Shown: piece by piece, positions 23,440 through 30,978 of the stretch | Numbering within the stretch: the first letter of the stretch is position 1 | How the letters are laid out: the number at the start of each line of letters is the position of its first letter | NCBI GenBank assembly: GCA_964645625.1 | Contig: CAZYAI010000028.1 | Span: forward strand, 1-32,813 | Length of the DNA stretch: 32,813 nucleotides | Source of the DNA: AB-137-C09 sp964645625 | GTDB lineage: Bacteria > Pseudomonadota > Zetaproteobacteria > Mariprofundales > Mariprofundaceae | Reading direction: 5' to 3' | The notes under the pieces: generated by a model | What the model was told of the DNA's origin: nothing | Database searches by the model: none | Seen by the model: only the letters and a program-made list of their open reading frames with translations | Position numbers and translations under genes: made by a program

Positions 23440-25113
23440 ATGACAAGCGAAAGCAGTCTTGCTGAAACAACAGAGGCACCAACCACTGTGAACACAGAAC
23501 CCTCTGTTGCAACCGAACCTTCACAATCAACGCCAACAACGACCACTACCAAGGGTGAGTCAGATACTGAAGAAGCAAAAAAACCAGTGCGTCGCCGCAC
23601 CCGTAGAACAACAACCCCGCGCACTACAAGCAAAGATAGCGATGTAGAAAGCGATGAAAGCAAAGCCGTAGCGACCAACAGCAGCAAAACAGATGAAGTA
23701 AAGCAGAACGATGCTGAAGCAGCAGATAAAGCCCCCACCAATGGACGGCGCAATCGCAACAAACGCAGCAACAACAATGACGCGGCGAACAAAAATCGTC
23801 GTCGCAATAATGAAGAGCCTGAAAACAATACCAGCAAAGAACTCGAGGGTGTTAGCCTTCACTTAAAAGACGTTTCAGCCATGTCCCTTGGCGCATTACT
23901 TGAACGTGCCGAAAGCTTGGGTATTGAAAATGCTGCGGGCTTACGCAAACAGGATCAGGTATCGGCGATTCTCAAAGCCCATGCCTTGCGTGGCGGCACT
24001 ATTTATAGCGAAGGCGTGTTAGAAATTTTACCCGATGGCTTTGGCTTCCTACGTTCGCCTGATGCCAACTATTTAGCAGGGCAAGATGATGTTTACGTCT
24101 CCAACCAACAGGTAAAACGTGGCTGCTTGCGTACTGGTGACACGGTTGCTGGCGAGATTCGCCCCCCACGTCGTAATGAAAAATACTTTGCCCTAAAAAG
24201 CGTTGATTCTGTCAATGATGCCGACCCTAGCATTGCACGCACCAAGGTATTGTTCGATAACCTGACCCCACTTTACCCCGATGAACGCCTAACGATGGAA
24301 CTCGATGACCCCACCAGCCGTGATATTACGGGGCGCGTGATTGATATTGTATCCCCCATTGGCAAAGGGCAACGCGCCCTGCTGGTTGCGCCACCGCGCA
24401 CGGGTAAAACCATGATGATGCAATCCATCGCCCATTCGTTGGAAAAAAATCATCCTGAAGTAGAGCTGATGGTGTTACTCATTGATGAACGCCCTGAAGA
24501 AGTAACAGATATGAAACGTTCGGTTAAAGGTGAAGTAATTTCTTCCACCTTTGACGAACCTGCCCAACGCCATGTGCAAGTGGCTGAAATGGTCATTGCT
24601 AAGGCAAAGCGCATGGTCGAACATGGACGTGATGTGGTCATTTTGCTCGATTCTATCACCCGATTGGCACGTGCTTACAACACGGTAGTACCATCATCAG
24701 GTAAAATCCTCACGGGTGGTGTCGATGCCAATGCCTTGCACCGCCCCAAACGTTTCTTTGGTGCTGCTCGCAATATTGAAAACGGCGGGTCACTGACCAT
24801 TATCGCCACCGCCTTGGTTGAAACAGGCAGTAAAATGGATGAAGTGATCTTTGAAGAATTCAAAGGCACAGGCAATATGGAAATCAATTTGAGCCGTAAG
24901 TTGGTTGATAAACGCGTCTTCCCAGCTATTGATATTGCACCATCTGGTACACGTAAAGAAGAATTACTGATTGACCGTGAAACGCTGCAACGCATTTGGG
25001 TATTGCGCAAAATTCTATCGCCAATGAATGTGGTTGATGCCATGGAATTTTTAACGGGCAAACTGCTACCATGTAAGAACAATGCGGAATTTTTTGACCG
25101 CATGAACCGCTAA
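23440..25113 (+). CDS. rho: Transcription termination factor Rho with long N-terminal low-complexity extension
   Basis: 557 residues from the ATG at 23440 (TTGGAG 9 nt upstream); an in-frame TTG at 23425 has no support. Residues 1 to ~136 are a disordered extension: acidic/Thr-rich first, then basic stretches (RRRTRR, GRRNRNKR, NKNRRRNN). The Rho core follows: SAP-like N-terminal helices (MSLGALLERAESLGI), RNA-binding cold-shock-like domain (GVLEILPDGFGFLRS), Walker A APPRTGKT at about 317-324, Walker B VVILLDSITRLARAYN, and Q/R-loop LTGGVDANAL. It terminates transcription as a hexameric ATP-dependent RNA translocase. The E. coli protein is 419 residues, so the extension is the notable feature. 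The riboflavin genes start 8 bp downstream. Confidence 0.96.
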   Translation: MTSESSLAETTEAPTTVNTEPSVATEPSQSTPTTTTTKGESDTEEAKKPVRRRTRRTTTPRTTSKDSDVESDESKAVATNSSKTDEVKQNDAEAADKAPTNGRRNRNKRSNNNDAANKNRRRNNEEPENNTSKELEGVSLHLKDVSAMSLGALLERAESLGIENAAGLRKQDQVSAILKAHALRGGTIYSEGVLEILPDGFGFLRSPDANYLAGQDDVYVSNQQVKRGCLRTGDTVAGEIRPPRRNEKYFALKSVDSVNDADPSIARTKVLFDNLTPLYPDERLTMELDDPTSRDITGRVIDIVSPIGKGQRALLVAPPRTGKTMMMQSIAHSLEKNHPEVELMVLLIDERPEEVTDMKRSVKGEVISSTFDEPAQRHVQVAEMVIAKAKRMVEHGRDVVILLDSITRLARAYNTVVPSSGKILTGGVDANALHRPKRFFGAARNIENGGSLTIIATALVETGSKMDEVIFEEFKGTGNMEINLSRKLVDKRVFPAIDIAPSGTRKEELLIDRETLQRIWVLRKILSPMNVVDAMEFLTGKLLPCKNNAEFFDRMNR

Positions 25114-25121
25114 GCCCGCCT

Positions 25122-25739
25122 ATGTTTACAGGTATTATTGTTGACGTTGGCACGATTAAGTCCATCAAAACCGAAGCACATCAAAGCACCATCACCTTCG
25201 CCACTGCGCTGGATATGACAACATGGCAATGTGGTGACTCGGTCGCTGTCGATGGTTGCTGTTTAACCATCACCAGCTTCCCGCAAGCCCAACAATGGCA
25301 GGCGGTGTTGTCGTCAGAAACCCTATCACTCACCCACTTTTCCCATGCTGTTGTTGGTCAAGCGGTCAATATGGAACCAGCATTGCGCATGGGTGATCCA
25401 CTGGGCGGTCACATGGTAAGTGGTCATATTGATGCTGTTGGGGAACTGTTACGCATAGAACCCATTGGCGAACATCGCTGCTTCACCTTTACCCTGCCAC
25501 AAGAACTTGCCCCTTTGGTAGTGCATAAAGGTTCGGTTGCCATCAACGGGGTTAGCCTCACCATCAATCACGTCAACGGCTGTGAGCTAAGCGTCAACCT
25601 TATTCCACACACCTTGGCACATACCAATTTGGGTACTTTACACGAAGGAGATCGGGTGAATATAGAAACCGACATACTCGGACGATACGTCCAACGCATG
25701 CTGCAATATGGCGTGCGCGACAACGGAGGTATGGCATGA
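25122..25739 (+). CDS. ribE: Riboflavin synthase, alpha subunit (RibE)
   Basis: 205 residues made of two tandem lumazine-binding barrels: MFTGIIVDVGTI with GCCLT, then MVSGHIDAVGELL with SVAINGVSLTINHV. The two GHxD/NGxSLT-type signatures confirm the duplicated fold. It dismutates two 6,7-dimethyl-8-ribityllumazine molecules into riboflavin. No obvious ribosome binding site precedes the ATG; the gene starts 8 bp after rho, so translational coupling is likely. It overlaps ribBA by 4 bp (ATGA). No ribD or FMN riboswitch is present ahead of it. Confidence 0.94.
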   Translation: MFTGIIVDVGTIKSIKTEAHQSTITFATALDMTTWQCGDSVAVDGCCLTITSFPQAQQWQAVLSSETLSLTHFSHAVVGQAVNMEPALRMGDPLGGHMVSGHIDAVGELLRIEPIGEHRCFTFTLPQELAPLVVHKGSVAINGVSLTINHVNGCELSVNLIPHTLAHTNLGTLHEGDRVNIETDILGRYVQRMLQYGVRDNGGMA

Positions 25740-26956
25740 GTTTAGCCAGTTGCGAAGAACTACTCGAAGAGCTGCGCTGTGGTCGGATGATTATTCTTGC
25801 CGATGACGAAGAACGCGAGAACGAAGGCGATCTGGTCATGGCGGCGGAATGGGTGACGCCAGAGGCCATCAACTTCATGGCGACCCACGGACGCGGTTTA
25901 ATTTGTTTGGCGATGGAGCAAGAGCAAGCCGACCGCATGAACCTTGGGCTGATGGTTGCCAACACCAACGCTAAGTTCAAAACCAATTTCACCGTATCCA
26001 TCGAAGCTGCTGAAGGCGTAACAACGGGAATTTCTGCCTACGATAGGGCGCATACCATCCGCACAGCGATCAGCCCCAATGTAACGATGGATGATATTCA
26101 CACCCCAGGTCATGTCTTCCCACTCATCAGTCAAACAGGTGGTTTGTTGGTGCGTGCAGGGCATACCGAAGCCAGTGTCGATTTGGCGCGCATGGCTGGT
26201 TTACAAGCCAGCGGCGTGATCTGTGAGATCATGAACGATGACGGCACCATGGCACGCATGCCTGAGCTAAAAAAGTTTGCCCGCAAGCATAATCTTAAAG
26301 TCGGGACGATTGCCGATATTATTCGTCATCGCCTCAAGCATGACTCCTTGGTGAAAAACGAGGTATCCGTCCGTCTGCCGACTGAGTTTGGCGAATTCAC
26401 CATGATTGGTTACAGCAATGCCGTCGATCAAGCAGAGCATGTTGCCTTAGTGATGGGTAACCCTAAGCCTGATACGCCATGCTTGGTGCGCGTACATTCT
26501 GAGTGTTTGACAGGCGATGTATTTACGTCACGTCGTTGCGATTGTGGTTCACAGCTTCATGCCGCCATGCGCCAAGTCGCCGAAGCTGGTGAAGGCGTCG
26601 TACTCTACCTACGCCAAGAAGGGCGCGGCATTGGTTTGTTAAACAAATTACGTGCTTACCAATTGCAAGACGAAGGGCATGACACCGTAGAGGCGAACCA
26701 GAAGCTGGGTTTTAAAGCAGATTTACGTGATTATGGCATTGGCGCACAGATTTTGCGCGACCTTGGCATACGTCGTTTGCGTTTATTAACCAACAACCCG
26801 AAAAAAATCATTGCACTGGATGGCTATGGCTTAGAGGTTGTCGAGCGCGTACAACTACAGACCCAACCCCATGCCGACAACATCCATTACCTTCAAACCA
26901 AGCAAGATAAAATGGGTCATATGTTACATTTAAAGGATGCGAATCATGAGTCTTGA
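25736..26956 (+). CDS. ribBA: Bifunctional 3,4-DHBP synthase / GTP cyclohydrolase II (RibBA)
   Basis: 406 residues. The N-terminal RibB domain (about 1-200) has DDEERENEGDLVMAA and HTPGHVFPLIS with the catalytic acidic loop and His. The C-terminal RibA domain (about 205-400) has the zinc site CLTGDVFTSRRCDCGSQL (three Cys), the LRQEGRGIGLLNKLRAYQLQ active-site motif and LLTNNPKKI. It makes both riboflavin precursors, from ribulose 5-phosphate and GTP. Both active sites look intact, unlike many proteobacterial RibBA proteins whose GCH II half is degenerate. It overlaps ribE by 4 bp and ribH by 11 bp. Confidence 0.95.
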   Translation: MSLASCEELLEELRCGRMIILADDEERENEGDLVMAAEWVTPEAINFMATHGRGLICLAMEQEQADRMNLGLMVANTNAKFKTNFTVSIEAAEGVTTGISAYDRAHTIRTAISPNVTMDDIHTPGHVFPLISQTGGLLVRAGHTEASVDLARMAGLQASGVICEIMNDDGTMARMPELKKFARKHNLKVGTIADIIRHRLKHDSLVKNEVSVRLPTEFGEFTMIGYSNAVDQAEHVALVMGNPKPDTPCLVRVHSECLTGDVFTSRRCDCGSQLHAAMRQVAEAGEGVVLYLRQEGRGIGLLNKLRAYQLQDEGHDTVEANQKLGFKADLRDYGIGAQILRDLGIRRLRLLTNNPKKIIALDGYGLEVVERVQLQTQPHADNIHYLQTKQDKMGHMLHLKDANHES

Positions 26957-27437
26957 TGCCCCTCACTTAAGCGGTACAGTTGATGCTACAGGCATGCGTA
27001 TCGGCATCGTCGTCAGCCGTTTTAATAGCGATATTACCGAAGCACTGCTTGACGGTGCGCGTTCTGCATTGCTTGAGCATGGTAGCATCGAAGATCTAAT
27101 GACCGTGGTGCATGTGCCTGGCGCGTTTGAAATTGGCACCATTGCAGCAGCCATGGCAAACAGCGGGCGTTTTGATGCCATTGTCTGCCTCGGTTGCGTG
27201 ATTCGTGGCGATACAGCACATTTTGATTATGTGTGCCAAGGCGCGATGGATGCTATCGGTTCCATTGCCCAGCGTGGTGATATTGCCATTGCTAACGGCG
27301 TTTTGACGTTGGATACTTTGGCACAAGCTGAAGCACGTATCGGTGGCGCACATGGTCACAAAGGTGAAGAAGCAGCACTGACTGCCGTTGTCGTGGCAAC
27401 AGCACTACGCGCCTTAAAGGAATCTGGTCATGAGTAA
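26946..27437 (+). CDS. ribH: 6,7-dimethyl-8-ribityllumazine synthase (RibH)
   Basis: 163 residues. The ATG at 26946 is chosen because AAAGGA is 8 nt upstream; an earlier ATG at 26937 overlaps that site. Motifs: RIGIVVSRFNSDITEALLDGA (substrate-binding Phe), HVPGAFEIG and LGCVIRGDTAHFDYVC, with the catalytic His in DTAHFDYV. It condenses the RibA- and RibB-derived products into the lumazine substrate of RibE. It overlaps ribBA by 11 bp and nusB by 8 bp; the ribH-nusB order is conserved across proteobacteria. Confidence 0.95.
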   Translation: MSLDAPHLSGTVDATGMRIGIVVSRFNSDITEALLDGARSALLEHGSIEDLMTVVHVPGAFEIGTIAAAMANSGRFDAIVCLGCVIRGDTAHFDYVCQGAMDAIGSIAQRGDIAIANGVLTLDTLAQAEARIGGAHGHKGEEAALTAVVVATALRALKESGHE

Positions 27438-27906
27438 ACATAACACTGCGGTAAACCGCCATCAAGCCAGAGAGTCAGCATTAGAAATACTTTATGCGTG
27501 GCAAAGCGGCGGCTATGACATGGCTGACCTACCAAGGCACGTCAGCGACCGCATCAATCAAGAAGACCGCAAGCAACAAGATACCACTTACTTGCAAGAG
27601 GCAATCGACCACATCACCAGCAAACGCGCCACATTGGACGAACAAATTGAGCCACTGATTCAACGCAGTCTGCGCAGTATTGCCATGTTAGAGTTAAATA
27701 TCTTGCGCATTGCCCTGTGGGAGTTACAACACCGTTTAGAAATCCCCTACCGTGTCATCATCAATGAATCATTGGAATTGGCGCGTGATTACTCAGGGGA
27801 AACAGCGCGTGGCTTCATCAACGGTGTGTTAGATCGCATGGCATCGAAATTACGTTCTGATGAATTTGAACGCAACAAAACAGACGACAGGCGCAGCAAG
27901 AGCTAA
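27430..27906 (+). CDS. nusB: Transcription antitermination factor NusB
   Basis: 158 residues. RHQARESALEILYAWQSGG at the N terminus, then RSIAMLELNILRIALWEL and PYRVIINESLELARDYSGETARGFINGVLDRMA, the classic NusB/all-alpha fold signature. It binds boxA RNA with NusE (S10) for rRNA antitermination. It overlaps ribH by 8 bp and closes the rho-rib-nusB run; a bidirectional terminator follows at 27925. Confidence 0.95.
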   Translation: MSKHNTAVNRHQARESALEILYAWQSGGYDMADLPRHVSDRINQEDRKQQDTTYLQEAIDHITSKRATLDEQIEPLIQRSLRSIAMLELNILRIALWELQHRLEIPYRVIINESLELARDYSGETARGFINGVLDRMASKLRSDEFERNKTDDRRSKS

Positions 27907-27924
27907 GCTGAGTGATTCACAGCT

Positions 27925-27948
27925 AAAAACTCCGCTGACGCAGTTTTT
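27925..27948. terminator. Bidirectional intrinsic terminator after nusB
   Basis: AAAAACTCCG-CTGA-CGCAGTTTTT is a 10-bp stem with one mismatch. The A-tract and U-tract are part of the stem, so it can work in both directions. It starts 19 bp after the nusB stop. Confidence 0.75.
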
Positions 27949-27960
27949 GTAACGATAAAA

Positions 27961-28048
27961 GGTAGGGCGCGCTGGCGCACCATTCGGTGGTACATGAACC
28001 AATATAGCGGTTTGATCATACGTTTTTTGTGCGCAAGCGCACCCTACC
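27961..28048. repeat. 88-bp MITE-like inverted-repeat element
   Basis: Its 20-bp terminal inverted repeats match at 18 positions (GGTAGGGCGCGCTGGCGCAC against the complement of 28029-28048). It has no coding capacity. It is a small non-autonomous or REP-derived element just upstream of the DUF4160/DUF2442 pair. Confidence 0.75.
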
Positions 28049-28128
28049 CTTCGGCTCAAAACATTGACGTTAAAGCGCACCCCGTCTTAAAAGACAAGAC
28101 GAATATAGCTTATAAGGAGTGTTTCTAA

Positions 28129-28380
28129 ATGCCCACCATACTTGTTTTATTTGGATGGCGATTATTTTTCTATGCCAATGAAGGAAATGAACCAATACAT
28201 ATTCATTGCCGAAAAGGTAATCGGGAATGCAAATATTGGATAGATGACGAACATTTTGATATTCTAGAGGCGTATTCATATGCCATGTCACCTGCGGATA
28301 AAAAACAAATCAGGAAAATTATCTTTCAGCATTTTGATTACATTGTTGAACAATGGAATATATTTCAGGAAGGACAGTAA
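28129..28380 (+). CDS. DUF4160 family protein
   Basis: 83 residues. MPTILVLFGWRLFFYANEGNEPIHIHCRKG is the DUF4160 opening (MPTxLxxxGxRFFFYSNE, PxHIHV). KYWIDD and a C-terminal helix (KKQIRKIIFQHFDYIVEQWNIF) complete the domain. AAGGAG lies 9 nt before the ATG. DUF4160 and DUF2442 genes are very often adjacent and patchily distributed, and have been proposed as toxin-antitoxin-like pairs; the biochemical role is not settled. The coding sequence is more AT-rich than its neighbours, suggesting acquisition. The gene is followed 2 bp later by the DUF2442 gene. Confidence 0.85.
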   Translation: MPTILVLFGWRLFFYANEGNEPIHIHCRKGNRECKYWIDDEHFDILEAYSYAMSPADKKQIRKIIFQHFDYIVEQWNIFQEGQ

Positions 28381-28382
28381 AC

Positions 28383-28700
28383 ATGAAAAAAATCCATGAT
28401 GTAAAAAGCGTACACATAGAAAAAGGTATGTTATGCCTTGTCGTGGACGGTAAACCTATTGAAAAAAAATTGATTGAAGTCTCTCCTACGCTAGCGCGTG
28501 CGAGTGTAGAAGAACAAAAGGTGTTTGAAATATCTCCATCTGGCTATGGCATATATTGGTCGCTTATCGATGAAGATATTTCGATCAATGGTTTACTAGG
28601 CTCTGGTGCTAGAATAGAAAATATAGCAAGGGTTCCTCATGCTCAAGCGAATTCCTCAAAACCACTTCCCCCTGCTTTCAACGAGGTGAACAATGGATGA
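28383..28700 (+). CDS. DUF2442 family protein
   Basis: 105 residues from the ATG at 28383 (AGGAAGGA upstream); a longer frame beginning at 28353 lies inside DUF4160. The body IEKKLIEVSPTLARASVEEQKVFEISPSGYGIYWSLIDEDISINGLL matches the DUF2442 core (L-x-x-A-x-x-E-x-x-x-x-x-I-S-x-x-G-x-G-I-x-W). The C-terminal 25 residues are extra and Pro/Ala-rich. It is probably the partner of DUF4160. Its end overlaps yceH by 8 bp, an unusual coupling of a mobile-type pair to a housekeeping gene. Confidence 0.83.
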   Translation: MKKIHDVKSVHIEKGMLCLVVDGKPIEKKLIEVSPTLARASVEEQKVFEISPSGYGIYWSLIDEDISINGLLGSGARIENIARVPHAQANSSKPLPPAFNEVNNG

Positions 28701-29355
28701 TGGTATAAACAATATGCTAACGGCGAATGAATCCAGGGTGTTGGGTTGTTTGATCGAAAAACAAATGACCACGCCTGATTACTATCCGTTGACGCTCAAA
28801 GCCTTGGTTACCGCTTGTAATCAAAAGAGTAGCCGTGTGCCAGTCATGAAGTTAAGCGACAGTGAAGTGGCTGGCGTGATTAACAATCTGCGCGCTCGTG
28901 GTTTAATTACTGCGCGTATGAGTGGTCGCAGCGATCGTTACGAACAGCACCTATCCCGCGCCTTAAAGCTTACGGTTGAAGGTCGCGCCATATTATGTGT
29001 GTTGATGTTACGTGGAACGCTTACGGTGAATGAAATCCGCATCAACACGGGGCGTATGGTGGAGTTCCCTTCACAGGAAGCTTTACTGAATGAAATAGAC
29101 ACGCTGATGCAGGGGGATGATCCCCTTATGGTGTGCCTTGGACGTGCGCCTGGACAACGTGAAGACCGTTATGCGCATTGTTTGTGCGGTGAAGTCACGC
29201 TGCCAGCTTCAAGCTCTGATGATGCAGGCTTGGTAGCGGGCAGCAATGACCCGACGCTATTGCAACGCGTTGCGACACTCGAGCAAGAAGTCGCCCAATT
29301 ACGCGATGAACTGACAAGCTTGCGTCAAGCCGTACAGGATGATGGTGCAGCATAG
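28693..29355 (+). CDS. yceH: YceH/DUF480 winged-helix protein
   Basis: 220 residues. LTANESRVLGCLIEKQMTTPDYYPLTLKALVTACNQKSSR is the diagnostic DUF480 start. RAPGQREDRYAHCLCGE is its second signature. The fold is two winged helices. The C-terminal 30 residues are a coiled coil (LQRVATLEQEVAQLRDELTSLRQAV). The function is unknown in the family. GAGG lies 6 nt upstream of the ATG. It overlaps DUF2442 at its start and cobU by 17 bp at its end. Confidence 0.93.
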   Translation: MDDGINNMLTANESRVLGCLIEKQMTTPDYYPLTLKALVTACNQKSSRVPVMKLSDSEVAGVINNLRARGLITARMSGRSDRYEQHLSRALKLTVEGRAILCVLMLRGTLTVNEIRINTGRMVEFPSQEALLNEIDTLMQGDDPLMVCLGRAPGQREDRYAHCLCGEVTLPASSSDDAGLVAGSNDPTLLQRVATLEQEVAQLRDELTSLRQAVQDDGAA

Positions 29356-29863
29356 CACCTTAATATTGGGCGGCAGTCGCAGCGGCAAATCCCACTTTGC
29401 CGAGCAGCGCGCCATCGCCAGCGGTTTACCCGTAACCTATATTGCCACAGCCCCCCATATTGCAGGTGATGATGAATGGCAGGCTCGCATTACACGCCAT
29501 CGTCAACGACGACCAGCAACATGGCAAACGGTAGAAGAACCGTTACAGTTAGTGGCAGTCTTACAAGGTATGCAACAGCATGGGCATCTATTACTGGTGG
29601 ATTGCTTGAGTTTATGGTTGTCGAACCTACTCTACCACCAATGCAATGTGCAACAGGCGCAACAAGAGCTTTGCCAACTGCTGAGCAACACCACCTGCCC
29701 CTTGTTGTTGGTGTCCAACGAAGTGGGCATGGGTTTAGTCCCAGAACATGCTGCCAGCCGTGCCTTCCGCGACGCCCAAGGTCAACTTAATCAGGCGGTT
29801 GCTGCTGTCGTGGATGAGGTCTTTTTTATCACCGCAGGGTTGCCATTAACATTAAAAGGATAG
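29339..29863 (+). CDS. cobU: Adenosylcobinamide kinase / guanylyltransferase (CobU/CobP)
   Basis: 174 residues. P-loop LILGGSRSGKSHFAE (11-18), YIATAPHIAGDDEWQARITRHRQRRPATWQT (with the His that takes GMP), LLVDCLSLWLSNLL, and VSNEVGMGLVPEHAASRAFRDAQGQLNQ. It phosphorylates adenosylcobinamide and adds GMP in nucleotide-loop assembly of vitamin B12. Adjacent ATGs at 29339 and 29342 are both possible. No other cob gene is nearby; an isolated cobU fits cobinamide salvage, but cob genes may lie outside the window. Confidence 0.93.
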   Translation: MMVQHSTLILGGSRSGKSHFAEQRAIASGLPVTYIATAPHIAGDDEWQARITRHRQRRPATWQTVEEPLQLVAVLQGMQQHGHLLLVDCLSLWLSNLLYHQCNVQQAQQELCQLLSNTTCPLLLVSNEVGMGLVPEHAASRAFRDAQGQLNQAVAAVVDEVFFITAGLPLTLKG

Positions 29864-29868
29864 TGCCC

Positions 29869-30978
29869 ATGAATATCATACGACTAAGCTGTATCGCACT
29901 TTGCTTACTGATACTGCCTTGGAACAACAGCTATGCAGCGGATGTTCCCTTCCCCCAATGTAAGCCTTCAAGCGATACACAAAAACCTGCCGTTCGCTTC
30001 TTTTTCCCTGACGGGCAATTAACCAACCGTTTACTGTCTGTATTTATCAGCAATCAGACTATCATGCGCACACAATCCCCGACCTTATTACTGCAAACAA
30101 ACCGTACCACAAACTATAGCATAGAAGAAACATCATTTGATGCCACACTGACCGATCACTATCGCTTATGGGCGTACCCACAAGCACAAGAAGATGGAAC
30201 AACCATCACAGTGAGTGAGCCAGGCACATTGCTGATGTTCAATATTTCAACATTTGAACTACCTCCAGTTCTTCCCTTTATACACGTAACCCCTGTACTG
30301 CGCTGGCGAGATGTGAATCGTGATTGCTATGAGTTCATCTCGCCGTCAGAAAACCAGGTCAACCTAGCCAACACCTCTGGCATTGTATTTAACACCTTAT
30401 TGCTCATCGGCGTATTGGGATTGTTATTAGCCGCCATTGCTGCCAAATCAGGCGGTTCATGGTGTGCCATCATCAATGTCCTATGTGAAAAAAACGGCAA
30501 ACTCTCACTCTCCAAGGTGCAAATGGCATTATGGACGGGCGTCATTTTAGCCGTGGTGTATGCCTACAGCCTTGGTCGCACTGCCACCCCTGAAATCCCT
30601 GAAACCTTATTGATTTTAATGGGATCTTCTTATGCTACTCGCGCCTTGGTGCAATGGCGTGGTGGCAAGCCAGCGCAAGACGAGGCAATAGCAACTGAAC
30701 AACCCGCAACAGCCAACGAACAAGCCGCAATAGCAACTGAACAACCCCGCGTAAAACCGCAGTGGATTCACCTAATTTCAGACTCCGACGGCACGTTATC
30801 GCTCCCCAGAATGCAAATGCTGGTGTGGACGATTCTCACCATCGTCATATTTATAACCAAAAGCTTACTCGATGGTCACATGTGGCATGTCCCTATTGAA
30901 CTGGTTGCCTTGATGGGCATGAGTCAATTGGGTTATGCCGTACCCAGTATGACCCAAGAGAAAAAGGCCAATGCATAA
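29869..30978 (+). CDS. Membrane protein with signal peptide and duplicated SLSRxQxxLWT module (function unknown)
   Basis: 369 residues; the ATG at 29869 has AAGGA 8 nt upstream. Residues 1-24 look like a signal peptide (ending NNSYA-A). The next ~145 residues are a periplasmic beta-rich domain. A transmembrane helix near 170-190 leads to two copies of one module: GKLSLSKVQMALWT...LLILMGSSYATRA and GTLSLPRMQMLVWT...LVALMGMSQLGYA. Each copy carries two hydrophobic segments. Between them is a short TEQPATANEQ-type linker with a repeated sequence. I know this 'SLsRxQ-LWT...LMGxSxxtY' pattern from uncharacterised bacterial membrane proteins but cannot give a function. It follows cobU by 5 bp and abuts the histidine kinase gene, so it may be its sensory partner. 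Confidence 0.8.
   Translation: MNIIRLSCIALCLLILPWNNSYAADVPFPQCKPSSDTQKPAVRFFFPDGQLTNRLLSVFISNQTIMRTQSPTLLLQTNRTTNYSIEETSFDATLTDHYRLWAYPQAQEDGTTITVSEPGTLLMFNISTFELPPVLPFIHVTPVLRWRDVNRDCYEFISPSENQVNLANTSGIVFNTLLLIGVLGLLLAAIAAKSGGSWCAIINVLCEKNGKLSLSKVQMALWTGVILAVVYAYSLGRTATPEIPETLLILMGSSYATRALVQWRGGKPAQDEAIATEQPATANEQAAIATEQPRVKPQWIHLISDSDGTLSLPRMQMLVWTILTIVIFITKSLLDGHMWHVPIELVALMGMSQLGYAVPSMTQEKKANA

Noticed and set aside
23436..23862. Minus-strand frames of 100-133 codons opposite the start of rho
   Set aside because: They are antisense to the low-complexity Rho extension. Their Leu/Val-rich translation simply mirrors Asn/Arg/Thr codons.
25114..25121. FMN riboswitch ahead of the riboflavin genes
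   Set aside because: ribE starts 8 bp after rho, leaving no room for an aptamer, and the rho coding end shows no RFN element.
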